From Sedimenticola_A endophacoides (GTDB lineage: Bacteria > Pseudomonadota > Gammaproteobacteria > Chromatiales > Chromatiaceae): a DNA stretch of 21,321 nt. The notes under the pieces are model-generated. The model was given only the letters and a program-made list of their open reading frames with translations, was not told the DNA's origin and did no database searches. A program made the position numbers and the translations under genes. The DNA is taken from NCBI GenBank assembly GCA_003062345.1, contig PQCO01000210.1:1-21321 (forward strand), read 5' to 3'. Below are positions 1-6,721 of the stretch, piece by piece (position 1 is the first letter of the stretch; every line of letters starts with the position of its first letter).

Positions 1-52
1 AATGTGCGGGACGGAGTCGTGATGAGCGCAGGACGGTCGGGGCAGTAACGGC

Positions 53-116
53 TGTCGCGTTGGCGAGTCGATTTTGGGGACTGGGATGTCCCAAAATCTT
101 TCACGAGGTAGCGACA
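53..116. repeat. Nested imperfect inverted repeat
   Basis: The inner arms GATTTTGGGGAC (70-81) and GTCCCAAAATC (88-98) are complementary apart from one bulged G and enclose a six-base loop. An outer pair, TGTCGC (53-58) and GCGACA (111-116), is perfectly complementary. Together they could form one long interrupted hairpin or a cruciform. It may be a dispersed repeat, a mobile-element end, or an RNA structure upstream of the adjacent terminator. I do not recognise the family. Confidence 0.5.
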
Positions 117-123
117 CTCTTGC

Positions 124-156
124 CTCCCTTGAAAAACAAGGTGGGAGCGCTTTTTT
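124..156 (+). terminator. Possible rho-independent terminator (plus strand)
   Basis: CTCCC at 124-128 pairs with GGGAG at 143-147, and TTG at 129-131 with CAA at 137-139, around an AAAAA loop. A three-base bulge interrupts the stem. CGC and a run of six Ts (151-156) follow. The T-run lies only on the plus-strand side, so it would end a transcript entering from the left edge, not nnrS. The imperfect stem keeps this tentative. Confidence 0.4.
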
Positions 157-268
157 AGTGCAATAAAGGCTTGCGTCGGATTGTCGCTCCACTGACCTGA
201 TCGCGCTCCCTTCCGGAATCCAGGGGAGGGCTGGCGCCATGCTCGCTGAACTACCGGTATGATTGGTT

Positions 269-1489
269 CTACCCCGGCGCGCCGTCGATTCGGGGGCGGC
301 TCAGGATCGGCAGGTAGTGAATGAAGAAGAGGGCCAGGGAGAGGCCCCAGAGGCCGCCGGAGAGGTGGATCCAGATGGCGTAGTGCGCATCCGTGATCAG
401 GGGCGGGAAGACCCGTGCAAGGGCGGCGATGTTGAGCAGCACGAAGGCGGTGTTGATCAGGGGGTGTGCGGTGATTGCACGGCCGGTATGGCCGAGGGCG
501 ACGCGCGCCATCATCCCCAGGGTCAAGACCCCGATGCCGCCCACTGCCAGGGCGTGCCTGGCCGGGTTGAGCCCGCTCTGGGTGAATCCGGCCAGGGCCA
601 GGAGCAGGAAACCTGCGATGATCCAGAGCAGCCCGGTGTGCAGTACCCAGAGGATCGGGATGCGCCACACCCCGGGGCTGAGCCAGCCGCTGACCCGAAT
701 CATCTGCACCACCGCAACCGCCAGGGCCAGGGTCGCGGCCAGGGCGGGCCGTGGCAGGAGCAGCGTCTGGGCGATCAGCAGGCCCAGCAGCAGCGGGGTG
801 GCGATCTCGGCCAGGCGGTAGCTGCGCGGCTGAAAGCCGGGTATCACCGCCTTGGTGAAAAAGGGGACCACCCGGCCGCTGAGCAGTAGCACCAGGGCCA
901 TCACCAGATAGAGCATGCTTTCGGTGCCCTGGGCGCTTTCGGTGCCCTGGGCGGCGGCCGCGCCCAGGCCGAGCGCCTGCAGGTGGATCAACAGGTTGGC
1001 CAGCGCCATCCCCAACAGTAGATAGACGAACAGGCGGTTGCTCTTCTGCTTTCCCGCCCACAGCATGGGCCGGATGGCGAGCGCCAGGGCCGGCAGAAAC
1101 AGCAGATCGAGCAGCGCCATGAGTACCCCGGGAAGCAGTCCTTCGAGGGCCGGGGCGATGCGTCCGGCCAGCCAGGCGAGCAGCAGCAGCCCCAGGCGGG
1201 TGCCGCTTGGGGTGTTGATGCCGGTCCAGTTGCGTACCGCGGTGAGCAGAAAACCGGCGATCACCGCCACCGTGTACCCGAACAGCATCTCGTGGCTGTG
1301 CCAGCCGATGGAGCTGCCGTAGTAGGCGCCCGGATCGAGATGGCCACTCCAGATCAGCAGCCACAGCGCCACCAGCAGAACGCCCGAGAGCGAGGCGGCG
1401 AGGAAGAAGGGTCGGAAGCCCAGGGCCAGCAGCGGACCGCCCTGGTGGCTGTGCGCGGGGGCGGGCGGTTCGGAGAAGATTTTTAGCAT
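269..1489 (-). CDS. nnrS: NnrS family multi-pass membrane protein
   Basis: A 406-residue, almost entirely hydrophobic protein with about a dozen predicted membrane helices. It matches the NnrS family in length and in its conserved N-terminal part: LGFRPFFLAA near residue 24, then WHSHEMLFGY and AGFLLTAVRNW around residues 63-88, where conserved His residues may bind haem. NnrS proteins are inner-membrane haem- and copper-containing proteins that are part of the response to nitric oxide and nitrosative stress; their chemistry is unsettled. An 18-bp tandem duplication (917-952) repeats six residues (AQGTES) in a loop. The ATG at 1489 is the first in frame and has a weak ribosome site. An FNR/NnrR-like box lies 56 nt upstream, which fits NO- or oxygen-responsive control. 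lon lies upstream on the same strand. Confidence 0.9.
   Translation of the reverse strand: MLKIFSEPPAPAHSHQGGPLLALGFRPFFLAASLSGVLLVALWLLIWSGHLDPGAYYGSSIGWHSHEMLFGYTVAVIAGFLLTAVRNWTGINTPSGTRLGLLLLAWLAGRIAPALEGLLPGVLMALLDLLFLPALALAIRPMLWAGKQKSNRLFVYLLLGMALANLLIHLQALGLGAAAAQGTESAQGTESMLYLVMALVLLLSGRVVPFFTKAVIPGFQPRSYRLAEIATPLLLGLLIAQTLLLPRPALAATLALAVAVVQMIRVSGWLSPGVWRIPILWVLHTGLLWIIAGFLLLALAGFTQSGLNPARHALAVGGIGVLTLGMMARVALGHTGRAITAHPLINTAFVLLNIAALARVFPPLITDAHYAIWIHLSGGLWGLSLALFFIHYLPILSRPRIDGAPG
917..952. repeat. 18-bp perfect tandem duplication inside nnrS
   Basis: GCTTTCGGTGCCCTGGGC occurs twice without a gap, at 917-934 and 935-952. It keeps the reading frame and doubles the residues AQGTES in a loop between two hydrophobic helices of NnrS. 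It is probably a recent slippage event of little functional effect. Confidence 0.9.
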
Positions 1490-1517
1490 GGCGTTCGGTT
1501 ACTGGTTGAGAGCGCCC

Positions 1518-1559
1518 AGTCTACCGCTTCGCCGGGGGCGGGCTTTGATGTGCGTCAAA
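1518..1559 (-). promoter_or_regulatory. FNR/NnrR-type box and -10 element of nnrS
   Basis: TTGAT-GTGC-GTCAA (1545-1558) is a near-perfect FNR/Dnr/NnrR-type palindrome: the FNR consensus is TTGAT-N4-ATCAA, and here one base differs. It extends to TTTGATGTGCGTCAAA at 1544-1559. On the minus strand a -10-like TAGACT lies at 1523-1518. A start site near 1510 would put the box centre (1551.5) at about -41.5, the classic position for activation by this family, and would leave a leader of about 20 nt before the nnrS ATG. The motif and spacing are seen; which regulator binds is inferred. Confidence 0.7.
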
Positions 1560-1591
1560 AGCCTCCCCGGGCGCGATCGCCTGTCCGGTGG

Positions 1592-3994
1592 TCAGGTCGT
1601 GGCGCGGCGGCGGCGCTTTGCGAACAGCAGCGGCACCACGTCGTCGAAGGTGCTGGCGAAGTGGACCTTGAAGCCCTTGCGCACATGCTCCGGCACCTCT
1701 TCGTATTCGCCGCGGTTCTCCTCAGGCAAAATCAGCTCGCGGATACCGGCGCGGCGCGCCGCGATCACCTTTTCGCGGATACCGCCCACCGGGAACACCT
1801 GACCGGTGAGGGTCAGCTCCCCGGTCATGGCGATGTTGCGGATCGGCCGGGCGGTGGCCAGCGAGAGCAGGGCCGAGGCCATGGTGATGCCCGCGCTGGG
1901 ACCATCCTTGGGGGTGGCGCCGGCGGGCACATGCAGATGGATGAAACCCTTTTCGAAAAAGCCGCTGTCGGCGCCGTAGCGCTCGGCGTTGCCGACGATG
2001 TGGCCGTAGGCGATCTCGGCGGACTCGCGCATCACATCGCCCAACTGGCCGGTGAGCTTGAAGCCCCTGGTGAAGCCGTGGGTGCGCACCGCCTCCACGC
2101 TGAGGGTGGCGCCGCCCATGGCGGTCCAGGCCAGTCCGGTGACCACCCCGGGCCCGGTGAGTTTGCGTTCGTCGCGGAAGATGGGGCTGCCGAGGTACGC
2201 TTGGAGCTGATCGCGGCCGACCACGATCGGGGTCGGCTCTCCGTCGAGGATCTTGACCACCGCCTTGCGCACGATCTCGCCGATCTGCTTCTCCATGCGC
2301 CGTACCCCCGCGTCGCGGGCATAGCCCTCGGCGATGGCGCGCAGGGTGGGGGTGTCGATCTTGATCTCACCGCGTTTCAGGCCGGCCCGTTTGAGCTGTC
2401 GCGGGAGCAGAAAGCGGCGGGCGATCTGCAGTTTCTCCTGGGCAATATAGCCGGAGAGCGAGATCAGCTCCATGCGGTCGAGCAGCGGCCCGGGTATGGT
2501 GTCGAGCTGATTGGCGGTGCAGACGAACAGCACCTTGGAGAGGTCGAAGCGCAAATCGAGGTAGTGGTCCATGAAGTCACTGTTCTGCTCGGGGTCGAGG
2601 GCTTCGAGCAGGGCGGAGGCTGGATCGCCATGGTAGGAGGCGCCGATCTTGTCGATCTCGTCGAGCATGATCACCGGGTTCTCGGTCCCGGCCTCCTTCA
2701 TCGCCTGCACGAACTTGCCGGGCATGGCGCCGATATAGGTGCGGCGGTGGCCCTTGATCTCGGCCTCGTCGCGCATCCCGCCCACGGAGAAGCGGTAGAA
2801 GCGCCGCCCCAGGGCCTCGGCGATCGATTTGCCGATGGAGGTCTTGCCGACGCCCGGCGGGCCCACCAGCAGGATGATGGAGCCGTTGACCTCGCCCTTC
2901 TTGATGCCCACGGCAAGAAACTCCAGGATGCGTTTCTTTACATCCTCCAGGCCGTAGTGATCGCGATCCAGGGCGCGCCGCGCCACCTCGATGTCGAGGT
3001 TGTCCCGGGAGTGTCTGCCCCAGGGCAGCAGGGTGATCCAGTCGATGTAGTTGCGGGTCAGGGCGTACTCGGGCGAGCCGGTTTCGAGCAGTGCCAGCTT
3101 CTCCATCTCCTCGTCCACCCGCCGGGTCGCCTGCTCGGTAAGCTTCAGCTTGGCAAGGCGCTCCTGAAACTTCTCCAGCTCGGCGGTGCGGTCGTCCTTC
3201 TCGATGCCCAGCTCCTGCTGAATCGATTTGAGCTGCTCGCGCAGGAAGAACTCCCGCTGCTGGGTCTCCATGCGCTCCTCCACCGACTGGCGGATCTCGT
3301 GCTGGGCCCGGGCCAGTTCCAGCTCATTGTTGAGCAGCTCCAGCACCTTCTCCATGCGCGGCATGAGGTCGACCGCCTCCAGCACCTCCTGTAACTGGTA
3401 CTTGTCGGCGGTGGTGAGGCTGGCGGCGAAGTCCGCCAGGTGCGAGGGGTCGTCCGGTCCCATGCGGTCGAGAAAGATGCGCAACTCCTCGCCGTAGAGG
3501 GGGTTGAGCGGCACCAGCTCCTTGATGGTGTTGATCACCGCCATCGCATAGGCCTTGATGTCCGATGCGGGTGACTCCAGCGGTTCGCTGAAATAGCGGA
3601 CCTGGGCACTGAACGGCGCGCTGCCGCTGATGAAGCGCTCCACCTCGAAGCGTTGCAGACACTCGACCAGCACCTGCAGGCGCCCCTCCACCTTCTGCAC
3701 CCGATGTACCCGGCAGGCGGTGCCGATGCGCCGGAAGTGCTTGGGGGTGGCGCTCTCCGAGGTGTTGGCGTCCACCATGATGATTCCGAGAATACCGTGG
3801 TCCTCGCGCTCGGCGGCCTTGATGGTGGCGGCCCAGTGGTCTGCGTCCATCAACAGCGGCACCGCCTGGCCCGGGAAGAAGGGGCGCGTGGTCACCGGCA
3901 GCAGGTGGATGGTGGCGGGCATCACCTCGCCCGGACGGGCCAGGGCGTGGTCGGTGATGATGTCAATGGTATCGTCGAGTATGTCGTCGTTCAT
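1592..3994 (-). CDS. lon: ATP-dependent protease Lon (La)
   Basis: An 800-residue cytoplasmic AAA+ serine protease that degrades misfolded and regulatory proteins. An N-terminal substrate-binding domain with the family's LPVTTRPFFPGQ opening (residues 32-43) is followed by a coiled-coil-rich middle. The Walker A motif GPPGVGKTS lies near residue 375 and Walker B (VIMLDEID) follows. The C-terminal protease domain has Ser700 in PKDGPSAG and Lys742 in GGIREKV, the catalytic dyad (42 apart; 43 in E. coli). The length is slightly above the E. coli enzyme (784), and the protein ends in a short basic tail (KRRRRATT). The ATG at 3994 is chosen because the family's N-terminus starts directly after it. 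rsmA ends 40 nt upstream, so the two may be co-transcribed. I see no heat-shock promoter in that gap. Confidence 0.97.
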   Translation of the reverse strand: MNDDILDDTIDIITDHALARPGEVMPATIHLLPVTTRPFFPGQAVPLLMDADHWAATIKAAEREDHGILGIIMVDANTSESATPKHFRRIGTACRVHRVQKVEGRLQVLVECLQRFEVERFISGSAPFSAQVRYFSEPLESPASDIKAYAMAVINTIKELVPLNPLYGEELRIFLDRMGPDDPSHLADFAASLTTADKYQLQEVLEAVDLMPRMEKVLELLNNELELARAQHEIRQSVEERMETQQREFFLREQLKSIQQELGIEKDDRTAELEKFQERLAKLKLTEQATRRVDEEMEKLALLETGSPEYALTRNYIDWITLLPWGRHSRDNLDIEVARRALDRDHYGLEDVKKRILEFLAVGIKKGEVNGSIILLVGPPGVGKTSIGKSIAEALGRRFYRFSVGGMRDEAEIKGHRRTYIGAMPGKFVQAMKEAGTENPVIMLDEIDKIGASYHGDPASALLEALDPEQNSDFMDHYLDLRFDLSKVLFVCTANQLDTIPGPLLDRMELISLSGYIAQEKLQIARRFLLPRQLKRAGLKRGEIKIDTPTLRAIAEGYARDAGVRRMEKQIGEIVRKAVVKILDGEPTPIVVGRDQLQAYLGSPIFRDERKLTGPGVVTGLAWTAMGGATLSVEAVRTHGFTRGFKLTGQLGDVMRESAEIAYGHIVGNAERYGADSGFFEKGFIHLHVPAGATPKDGPSAGITMASALLSLATARPIRNIAMTGELTLTGQVFPVGGIREKVIAARRAGIRELILPEENRGEYEEVPEHVRKGFKVHFASTFDDVVPLLFAKRRRRATT

Positions 3995-4034
3995 CGTTAT
4001 CCGGGGTCTCTGGTGCGCGGTCTCTCAACCTATA

Positions 4035-4829
4035 TCAGGCCGGGTCCGGGTCATTACAAGCCGCATTGGCCAGATCCACGAAGCCACGCACCGGCAGACG
4101 CTCGGCGCGCAGGGCGGGATCCACCCCGGCGTGCTCAAAGTGCGCCTCTTCCACCAGCTTGCGCAGACTGTTGCGCAGGGTCTTGCGGCGCTGACTGAAG
4201 GCGGCGGCCACGATGGCCGCGAAGCGCACCCCATCGTCGATCTGGTAGGGAGGGGTTGCGAACGGCAGCAGGCGCACGAAGGCCGACTCCACCTTGGGCG
4301 CCGGCCGGAAGGCGCCGGGGCCGATATCGAACAGCGGCTCCACCCGGCAGCGCACCTGCAGCATCACCGACAGGCGACCGTACTCCTTGCCGCCGGGCGC
4401 GGCGGCCATGCGTTCGACCACCTCCTTCTGCAGCATGAAGTGCATGTCCCGCACCGGCGCGCGGCATTCGAGCAGATGAAACAGCAGCGGGGTCGAGATG
4501 TTGTAGGGGAGATTGCCTACCAGGCGCAGGGGGTGGCCGGGCCGCGCCAGCCGGGCGAAGTCGAAGCGCAGGGCGTCGGCGCTGTAGATCTCCAGTTGCC
4601 CCAGGTCGGCGCACAGCCGTGTCAGCGGTTCGATCAGATCGCGGTCGAGTTCCACCGCGCTCATCGACCCGGCCGCGCGCAGCAGTTGTACGGTGATCGC
4701 CCCCTGGCCGGGCCCGATCTCCACCAGATTGTCCCCCGGCCTTGGGGCGATGCTGGAGACGATGCGGGCGATCACCCCGGGGTCGTGGAGGAAATTCTGG
4801 CCAAACCTCTTTCGGGGGCGGTGATTCAA
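4035..4829 (-). CDS. rsmA: 16S rRNA (adenine(1518)-N(6)/adenine(1519)-N(6))-dimethyltransferase RsmA (KsgA)
   Basis: A 264-residue cytoplasmic S-adenosylmethionine-dependent enzyme that dimethylates two adjacent adenines in helix 45 of 16S rRNA during 30S assembly. Family landmarks are KRFGQNFLHD (residues 8-17), the SAM-binding VEIGPGQGAIT, the catalytic motif NLPYNISTPL, and FNQRRKT-like FSQRRKTLRNSL towards the C-terminus. The full length matches the family. The start is a TTG at 4829-4827: an in-frame TAA lies six codons upstream, no ATG or GTG lies between, and CAGGA sits about nine bases before it. lon follows 40 nt downstream. Confidence 0.95.
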   Translation of the reverse strand: MNHRPRKRFGQNFLHDPGVIARIVSSIAPRPGDNLVEIGPGQGAITVQLLRAAGSMSAVELDRDLIEPLTRLCADLGQLEIYSADALRFDFARLARPGHPLRLVGNLPYNISTPLLFHLLECRAPVRDMHFMLQKEVVERMAAAPGGKEYGRLSVMLQVRCRVEPLFDIGPGAFRPAPKVESAFVRLLPFATPPYQIDDGVRFAAIVAAAFSQRRKTLRNSLRKLVEEAHFEHAGVDPALRAERLPVRGFVDLANAACNDPDPA

Positions 4830-4954
4830 GGGTGTGTCCTGCTGTTATTTCGGGGTTTCAGGAGGTGTACCGGTTGGTGTTGTCCCGATAACGCACATCG
4901 CGTCCGCGCTGGTCGGATCCATTACCTGTCGAATCATACCATTTGCCGTGCCGT

Positions 4955-5003
4955 TGCATGCAGCGCCCGGGGCTTATACAGTATGGCACTCGCTGTATGC
5001 CCC
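4955..5003 (+). promoter_or_regulatory. Candidate promoter and hairpin before the LCIB-like gene
   Basis: A -35-like TTGCAT (4955-4960) and a -10-like TACAGT (4977-4982) are 16 nt apart. The -10 overlaps an inverted repeat: GGGGCTTATACAG (4969-4981) pairs with CTGTATGCCCC (4993-5003) apart from a TT bulge, giving an 11-bp stem. This could be an operator or an RNA hairpin in the leader. The rest of the 4830-5059 gap shows nothing else I can name. The promoter call is tentative; the repeat is plain. Confidence 0.4.
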
Positions 5004-5059
5004 TGCCCCCGGCACGGGTATCCGGGCCGTTACGATTCGTCAAGACCAGAGGTGGCACC

Positions 5060-6205
5060 ATGTATGGAACAACCGGGATGATCTCCAGCCTGCTCGGCTC
5101 CTTTGATATGGCGGAGGTGTCGATGCGCTACAGCCGGTTCATGCCCCGGCTGTACAACCTGGCGATCTCCCTGGGCTTCGAGCCCGGCAAGATCATGCCG
5201 TCGCGGGCGTTCTGCTCCGACGAAAGCCAGGGTTATCCGGTGATCATGATCGCCAAGCACTTCGGGACCTTTCCGTTCAACCATGGTCTGGTGGGCGGCG
5301 TGGTGGCCACCGACCGCCACGGCCCGCACGCCCATCACGGCAAGGATATGCTGATTATCCAGGCCAGCCATGTCGGCTACGATCCGGATAGCGGCCGCTT
5401 CGGTGTCTATCGGCGCCTGCAGACCGAGGAGATGAGCGAGACCTCCAACTGCGGCAAGATCTGCGGCGCCCTGGACTGGTATCTGCGCGAATACGAGTTC
5501 GCGCGCAACAATATCTACCTCTATCGGGACGAGGGGGGGCGCAAGGTGGTGGTGGACAATCAACTGCTCCACGCCGAGCGCGAGGAGGGGTTGCTGCTCA
5601 AGACCGAGCGGTTGGTCAAGGTCGATGGTCAGGGCAACCCCATGGCAGAGCACTCCAGGAGCACGGCCAAGGTCTTCCCCGCCTCGGAGACCCTGCTCGG
5701 CTACCTCAAGGATTACGAGTGGAAGGCGTGGCCGGGCGAGGAGATCGGCGGGCGCCTGCATCCCGATCTGTTCTATTTCAAGCGCGGCATCAGCCACCAT
5801 CCCGAGGGGCGCGATCACCTGGAGAAGAACCTGCTGGATGTGATGCCCTATGTGGTCACCTCGCGCTGGCCCGCCCTGACCGCCGCACAGGCCAACACCC
5901 AGGTGGAGTTCGACCGTGCCTTCCGGACCATCGTCAAGGAGCCCTCCTACAAGCACAAGAAGATCCTCTTCATTTCGGGGTTGAATGTCGACATCTCGCC
6001 CCGCCAGGGCCAGCTGTTTCCACTCACCAAGTTCATTCCCTGGGCGGCCTATTTCCAGGACGAGCAGGGTCATCACCAGACCTGGGAGCAGGCGGAGCTG
6101 TACGACCGGCTGCAGGCGCAGCCCCTGGAGAACCCGGATCAGGTCGATATGGAAGAGGCGATCAGGATCATGGAGAAGGCGACGGAGATCCATCTCCCGT
6201 TTTGA
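5060..6205 (+). CDS. LCIB/LCIC-family protein, putative theta-type carbonic anhydrase
   Basis: A 381-residue soluble protein with no signal peptide. Residues 50-135 show the conserved landmarks I recall from algal LCIB proteins (beta-carbonic-anhydrase-like fold): AFCSDES (Cys52, Asp54), FNHGLVGG, a His-rich GPHAHHGKD, ASHVGYDPDSG (His104) and SETSNCGK (Cys131). Cys52, His104 and Cys131 would be the zinc ligands. The C-terminal part, with LFISGLNVDIS and PWAAYF, resembles the last strands of the LCIB domain, but about 150 residues between are unlike the algal proteins I remember. If active it would interconvert CO2 and bicarbonate in the cytoplasm; some LCIB proteins show no activity in vitro. 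The ATG at 5060 is preceded by GAGGTGG at a good distance; the upstream extension of the frame lacks such a site. It stands alone, convergent with the large minus-strand operon, 21 nt away. Confidence 0.7.
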   Translation: MYGTTGMISSLLGSFDMAEVSMRYSRFMPRLYNLAISLGFEPGKIMPSRAFCSDESQGYPVIMIAKHFGTFPFNHGLVGGVVATDRHGPHAHHGKDMLIIQASHVGYDPDSGRFGVYRRLQTEEMSETSNCGKICGALDWYLREYEFARNNIYLYRDEGGRKVVVDNQLLHAEREEGLLLKTERLVKVDGQGNPMAEHSRSTAKVFPASETLLGYLKDYEWKAWPGEEIGGRLHPDLFYFKRGISHHPEGRDHLEKNLLDVMPYVVTSRWPALTAAQANTQVEFDRAFRTIVKEPSYKHKKILFISGLNVDISPRQGQLFPLTKFIPWAAYFQDEQGHHQTWEQAELYDRLQAQPLENPDQVDMEEAIRIMEKATEIHLPF

Positions 6206-6226
6206 ACCGAAAGGGGGCGGCCCCGG

Positions 6227-6721
6227 TCACACCCCGCCACTGTGCACGGTGGTGTAGTAGAGCCGCTCCAGCTGCCCCTTGTGGCGGGTCTCCTCGTCCG
6301 CCAGAAAGCGGAACAGATCGCGTGCCGCGCCCGGAGGGGTGTCCGCGGCCAGCGCCTGGTACTGTTCCATGGCGGCCTGCTCCCGCCCCAGGGCGTACTG
6401 GAGCACCGCCTGGTCGTCGGGAGACGGCCCCAGTTCCGGCAGCTGGATACAGTCGGAGAAGCGGCGGTCGCTGGCGGGAGTGCGCACCAGTTCGGCGCTC
6501 TGGGCCTCCAGGTCGGGCCGCGCCCTCAGATCGAGAAACAGCTCGTAGTGGCGCTGTTCCTCCTCGGCCAGCTCCTCGACCAGGTAGCGGATCCGTTTGC
6601 TCACCCTGGGCGCCAGCATGCGGTAGAAGTCGCGTGCCGTGCGTTCGAACTCGATGGCCACCGCCAGGATCTCGCCCAGGCTCCTGGCCGTTTGCAGCCG
6701 TTGGTAGTCGCTGTCGCTCAT
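6227..6721 (-). CDS. Ferritin-like (rubrerythrin-type) diiron protein
   Basis: A 164-residue all-helical protein with the rubrerythrin/ferritin-like duplicated diiron motif: Glu26 followed by E55xxH58, then Glu114 followed by E144xxH147. The spacings of 29 and 30 residues fit a four-helix bundle with two iron ions. There is no rubredoxin-type CxxC pair, so it is not a complete rubrerythrin. Such proteins act as peroxidases, oxidases or iron handlers; its substrate cannot be told. Its ATG overlaps the stop of the NuoI-GltD fusion gene (ATGA), which implies translational coupling and a role tied to the complex, perhaps protecting or supplying its many iron-sulfur clusters. It is the last gene of the operon. 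No clear terminator is visible in the 21-nt gap to the convergent gene. Confidence 0.8.
   Translation of the reverse strand: MSDSDYQRLQTARSLGEILAVAIEFERTARDFYRMLAPRVSKRIRYLVEELAEEEQRHYELFLDLRARPDLEAQSAELVRTPASDRRFSDCIQLPELGPSPDDQAVLQYALGREQAAMEQYQALAADTPPGAARDLFRFLADEETRHKGQLERLYYTTVHSGGV

Larger units (their letters stand above)
1..268. other. Gene-free left end, 3' side of nnrS
   Basis: No convincing gene is visible here. A plus-strand frame is open from about position 3 to a stop at 153-155, but its predicted residues match no family I recognise and its stop lies inside the T-run of a possible terminator, so I do not call it a gene. The stretch holds nested inverted repeats (53-116) and a hairpin followed by six Ts (124-156), both listed separately. 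The rest, up to the nnrS stop codon at 269-271, shows nothing I can name. Confidence 0.5.

Noticed and set aside
1..155. Short plus-strand frame open from the left edge to a stop at 153-155
   Set aside because: It runs through inverted repeats and ends inside a T-run; its residues match nothing I recognise, so it is more likely chance.
1550..3394. A 614-codon plus-strand open frame opposite lon
   Set aside because: It is the antisense shadow of lon in GC-rich DNA. Its product is low-complexity and matches no family, while the minus strand encodes an unmistakable Lon.
6190..6230. Bidirectional terminator between the convergent LCIB-like and ferritin-like genes
   Set aside because: Only a GGGG/CCCC stem of four pairs with a tiny loop is present and no T-run follows on either strand.
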